DNA of 64,000 nucleotides from Panonychus citri (Eukaryota; Arthropoda; Arachnida; Trombidiformes; Tetranychidae), in assembly GCF_014898815.1 (NCBI RefSeq), contig NW_026515508.1, positions 124,001 through 188,000 on the forward strand. Reading direction: 5' to 3'. Shown piece by piece: positions 61,552 through 64,000 of the stretch. The notes under the pieces are model-generated. The model was given only the letters and a program-made list of their open reading frames with translations. It was not told the DNA's origin and did not search any database. Numbering within the stretch: position 1 is the first letter of the stretch; each line of letters starts with the position of its first letter. The position numbers and the translations under genes were made by a program.

Positions 61552-61737
61552 TTGATGAATTACAACAAAAAAGAAAAGAGAAAGAGAAAGAGAAAAGGAA
61601 GAGAGAGGAAGAGAGAGGAAGAGAGAGGAAGAGAGAGGAAGAGAGAGAAGTTAGTCACTGAGACCGGAACTTCTCTGGTAAAGGGTATGGTGAGAACTGA
61701 GGGTTATTTTTCTCTTTCTCCGGGTTTTATTTTATAG
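61552..61737 (+). CDS. Small basic ORF built on a purine tandem repeat
   Basis: 61 residues; the first half is Lys/Arg/Glu (MNYNKKEKRKRKRKGRERKR, then EERGR repeats) encoded by five copies of the 10-mer GAGAGAGGAA (61601-61650), and the second half is ordinary sequence (VTETGTSLVKGMVR). Located between the two TBP-like repeats. Could be a nucleic-acid-binding peptide or merely an open frame through a microsatellite. Confidence 0.25.
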   Translation: MMNYNKKEKRKRKRKGRERKREEERGRERKREKLVTETGTSLVKGMVRTEGYFSLSPGFIL

Positions 61738-61984
61738 TTGAGGGAGAAAGAGAAGAAAGAGAATGAGAAGAAAGAGAAAAAGAAAGAGAGATTATGTGAT
61801 TAATTAATCTTAATTCCAAATCTAACTTAATAATTATCTAAAAGTTTCATCTTCATTATCATGATGAAAGTGGGATTAACCTTTCAGTTAATACTTTTAA
61901 TTAATCCTCACCCGCAGACTAGATATAAGTAATCCATAATTAATCTCAATCTCTAATTTAGTCTAAAGATTATTATTTTTATGA

Positions 61985-62252
61985 CATCCGGAAAGAACGG
62001 TATCATTTCTCAGAGTTGTTAATATAACTGCACACAGTTTCATTAATTATTCTTTTAATACAAAAATGATGATTGATACTTATGCGGATACAACTTATGA
62101 ACCGGAAATCTATCCTGCGGTTTACATAAAGATAAATAAGGTAACTTTGATTTATTATACGACTGGGTCGTTGATTAACTGGTGCTAAAGACCAAGAACA
62201 AATTGAGTCAACATTAAGAGAGTTTACAAACCGGACGTTAACTCATGCATGA
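61985..62252 (+). pseudogene. TBP-like repeat 2, split over two frames
   Basis: Open from 61985 (first ATG 62066) to TAA at 62186. It contains LRVVNITAHSFINYSF, then TYEPEIYPAVYIKINKVTLI, which matches the second TBP repeat signature SYEPELFPGLIYRM...LLIF. A one-step frame change then continues as TGAKDQEQIESTLREF to TGA 62252, matching the TBP ending LTGAK plus a C-terminal helix. Order and spacing of motifs are those of the second half of TBP. Confidence 0.6.
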
Positions 62253-62256
62253 CAAG

Positions 62257-62264
62257 TATAAAAG
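62257..62264 (+). promoter_or_regulatory. Canonical TATA box (TATAAAAG)
   Basis: Lies four nt after the TBP-like stop and 46 nt before the ATG at 62303, so a start about 30 nt downstream would leave a leader of roughly 15 nt. The best TATA match noticed in the window. Confidence 0.55.
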
Positions 62265-62302
62265 GAGAATGAAAATGAGAGTTTGTATCATTTGAATAAA
62301 AA

Positions 62303-62524
62303 ATGTCAGTCATTACCTGTGAAGAGTTATCTGTAAGGGTTTGTCACCTATATGAACGAAGGATTGCTATTGAAAGTGATAGAGAACCTAGAACATTGAA
62401 CCGTCTAGTAAGATTAACGGGTTCTGAGTATAAGTTCTGTATTGAATATGCTGAGTATTTTGAGAAGAGACCATCATATGTGAGATTTGATGACATTATT
62501 GTTAAAAAGGAAAGTGTTTCATAA
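62303..62524 (+). CDS. Unrecognised ORF A (paralogous to ORF C)
   Basis: 73 residues from ATG 62303. It includes VITCEELSVRVCHLY and SEYKFCIEYAEYFEKRPSYV, a pattern shared with the ORF ending at 63226 (VISEPDLICRLMF and SEINFCMAFAESFDK). A different frame from about 62479 to 62571 (VFHKDVWKMLLPPRDFW) looks like its natural continuation and matches the C-terminal part of ORF C, so a frame change near 62480-62500 is likely. Function unknown. Confidence 0.5.
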   Translation: MSVITCEELSVRVCHLYERRIAIESDREPRTLNRLVRLTGSEYKFCIEYAEYFEKRPSYVRFDDIIVKKESVS

Positions 62525-62603
62525 GGATGTTTGGAAAATGTTACTACCCCCTCGTGATTTTTGGACCGATAAATGACCATTTTGTGATGCGTTGTTACAT
62601 TCA

Positions 62604-62873
62604 ATGTATAATGATATGTTTCCGGTTGAACAGCTACTTGATATACATATTTTAACTAAAAAGATGTCTAAAGAAGATATCAAAGAGAGGAAGTGGCCGG
62701 AAACGGAAATAAGGGGTATCAATGTGCTTAGTGGTTTACTGCAAGGACTAAGATTACTGAAGAAACCAACAAACCGGAAGGTGGATTATACTGCCCTGGA
62801 TAAATTTACTGAAAAGAATAGGGAGCTATTCAATTCTTATGTTGAGCTCTTGTATTTAAATAGACACCAATAA
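62604..62873 (+). CDS. Unrecognised ORF B
   Basis: 89 residues from the first ATG (62604); the frame is open from about 62572. Charged and helical (LTKKMSKEDIKERKWPETEI, then LLQGLRLLKKPTNRKVDY, DKFTEKNRELFNSYVELLYL). No family recognised. Sits between the two paralogous ORFs on the same strand. Confidence 0.5.
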   Translation: MYNDMFPVEQLLDIHILTKKMSKEDIKERKWPETEIRGINVLSGLLQGLRLLKKPTNRKVDYTALDKFTEKNRELFNSYVELLYLNRHQ

Positions 62874-62977
62874 ACGATTCTCGTCATTTGGAGTTTAAAA
62901 TTTGAAGAGTTAACAATATTTCAAGTGAAATTAAATCGTGGACAGTTATTTCAGAACCTGATCTCATCTGTCGTTTA

Positions 62978-63226
62978 ATGTTTACCGATAATGTGAAGAG
63001 ACTTGATGTCCGTGCCTTGGAAAGTTTCAAATATACTAAGTATGGTGTATCTCTGTCAAATTCAGAGATTAATTTTTGTATGGCTTTTGCTGAGTCATTC
63101 GATAAAGTACAAATATCTGTCTGTTTCTACAAACTTACTGCGGAAAAGAAGAGTCATAAATCATTCTTTGTACAAAAGTTGCATAAACCTGGATGTGAAA
63201 CGCCTGTTGAATTTTGTTTAGTTTAA
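62978..63226 (+). CDS. Unrecognised ORF C (paralogous to ORF A)
   Basis: 82 residues from ATG 62978; the frame is open from about 62906, and the upstream codons (WTVISEPDLICRL) align with ORF A, so the real start may be further 5'. It shares the FC-x3-AE-x-F pattern and a following beta-like stretch with ORF A. No known family. Confidence 0.5.
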   Translation: MFTDNVKRLDVRALESFKYTKYGVSLSNSEINFCMAFAESFDKVQISVCFYKLTAEKKSHKSFFVQKLHKPGCETPVEFCLV

Positions 63227-63252
63227 TTTGGTTAATTGATGATGTCGAGGAA

Positions 63253-63738
63253 ATGGAGATTGAGTTGGGTGTTCCTTCACCGCCACCTCCATCACCAGTT
63301 CCACCTACTTCATCATCATCACCATCGTCCCTTGGTGATCTCTCTATTCTCTCAAATTCATCAGTTAATCAACAGATGGAAACCATTAGTGCAACTTCAA
63401 CACATATTAACTCCATACTCACCATCCTCGCCCAGGACAACAAGTCCATTAACGAAAAACTTGATTTGTTGGACTTGAGAGTTCGGGACAATGTGGACAT
63501 ATCGGAGGTATGCATTGAAGAATGCCAAGATATTACCCGCCGGCAACGAGTTCAACATTTGGCTCTGGTCGAATTTATCAATGAAATTCGCGAGGAAATG
63601 ACCAATCGGGCACAATTTGCATTAGAAAGAAACCGGGATGAATTTTCTTCTTTAAAAGAATTAATTGTTACATTCGACCGCTGTAATGATTATTTATTGA
63701 AAGAATTAAACCGATTGGCCGGTCATCCAAATATTTAA
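63253..63738 (+). CDS. Proline-rich, coiled-coil ORF
   Basis: 161 residues from the ATG at 63253. Residues about 7-35 are Pro/Ser-rich (VPSPPPPSPVPPTSSSSP). The rest is helical with heptad-like spacing (NEKLDLLDLRVRDNVDISE, EFINEIREEMTNRAQFALE, SLKELIVTFDRC), predicted to form a coiled coil. The longest intact frame of the element. No known family; an oligomerising structural or adaptor protein is a guess. Confidence 0.6.
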   Translation: MEIELGVPSPPPPSPVPPTSSSSPSSLGDLSILSNSSVNQQMETISATSTHINSILTILAQDNKSINEKLDLLDLRVRDNVDISEVCIEECQDITRRQRVQHLALVEFINEIREEMTNRAQFALERNRDEFSSLKELIVTFDRCNDYLLKELNRLAGHPNI

Positions 63739-63974
63739 TCAAATCTTTGGTTTTGCAATGCAACTTGCTCAATTACTATTTAAGTCATACCTTTAATTGC
63801 ACATTAAAAAAATTTGTAATTGAATTTAAAAATTGCATCAGTAAAAAATAAGATTTACTAAATGTAAACGTTTAAAAATTACTCATTTCGGTGAAACAAA
63901 AGAAGAAAAAATTTAACAGAAAAAGTTGCGAAAAGAAAGAGAAAAAATTTCACTTTAATTGGGTTAAAATCAGC
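63739..63974. other. AT-rich element tail
   Basis: No ORF. Contains an imperfect relative of the inverted repeat (AAATTTCACTTTAATTGGG) just inside the right-hand repeat. Confidence 0.5.
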
Positions 63975-63996
63975 AAAAATTTCACCCAAATCGGGT
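63975..63996. repeat. Right inverted repeat of the TBP-like element
   Basis: 22 bp, exact inverse of 61013-61034; only four more bases are visible before the window ends. Confidence 0.9.
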
Positions 63997-64000
63997 TTGA

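Larger units (their letters stand above)
61013..63996 (+). mobile_element. Unclassified inverted-repeat-bounded multi-gene element with TBP-like genes
   Basis: ACCCGATTTGGGTGAAAT (18 of 22 matching bp) at 61013-61034 is exactly inverted at 63975-63996. Between them, all convincing frames run on the plus strand, closely spaced, overlapping in places, and without introns: a TM micro-ORF, two TBP-fold halves, a basic repeat ORF, two paralogous ORFs with another between them, and a Pro-rich/coiled-coil ORF. No transposase, integrase, polymerase or capsid motif is recognised. The hairpin at 60909-60997 may be a terminal structure. The right end may continue past the window. Virus-like compactness suggests an endogenised DNA virus fragment or a novel transposon; this is inference. 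Confidence 0.6.

Overview
The window is AT-rich nuclear DNA from an arthropod, most likely a chelicerate and quite possibly an acariform (spider-mite-like) mite. The support is: spliceosomal introns of about 70-200 nt in SPTLC1 and 13-14 kb in two other genes, Asn/Gln/His/Ser homopolymer-rich coding exons, many (GA)n and (ATG/CAT)n microsatellites, and a tandem-SH2 Syk-type kinase gene without ankyrin repeats (Drosophila lacks Syk and has Shark). The host assignment is inference; no rRNA or mitochondrial marker is present.

Layout. 55-5131: a complete LTR-retrotransposon insertion (351/353-bp LTRs, 5-bp target duplication ATAAT) in minus-strand sense. Its only good ORF is a zinc-knuckle plus DEDDh-exonuclease protein, and almost an entire tRNA is copied in at its primer binding site. 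6743-7549 (-): an unrecognised tail-anchored protein. 8198-8428 (+): Sm protein G. 8718-10874 (-): complete seven-exon SPTLC1. 14044-40736 (+): a very large PLEKHA5/6/7-type PH-domain gene (eight phase-compatible exons, one of them a 3.2-kb symmetric exon). A decayed Helitron with 215-bp terminal direct repeats lies in its first intron. 42774-59935 (+): the 5' part of a Syk-type tyrosine kinase gene (two SH2 domains and a long low-complexity linker; the kinase domain is beyond the window). A gag-only LTR element lies in its 14.2-kb intron.

61013-63996 (+), still inside the Syk gene: a segment bounded by 22-bp perfect inverted repeats with a cluster of small, densely packed, intronless reading frames. 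They include both halves of a divergent TATA-binding-protein (TBP) fold, each interrupted by a frame change, a TM micro-ORF, a basic repeat ORF, a pair of paralogous ORFs and a Pro-rich/coiled-coil ORF. A canonical TATA box directly follows the TBP-like remnant and sits 46 nt ahead of the next ATG. I do not recognise this element. It is the best candidate for something undescribed.

The host genes are not a functional unit: SmG is a spliceosome core protein, SPTLC1 is in sphingolipid synthesis, the PLEKHA-like protein is a probable junction/membrane scaffold, and Syk is an immunoreceptor-type signalling kinase. A caution for all coding calls: repeated segments inside the window differ from one another largely by short deletions, often in homopolymers, which could be uncorrected long-read consensus error. 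Some apparent frameshifts may therefore not be real.
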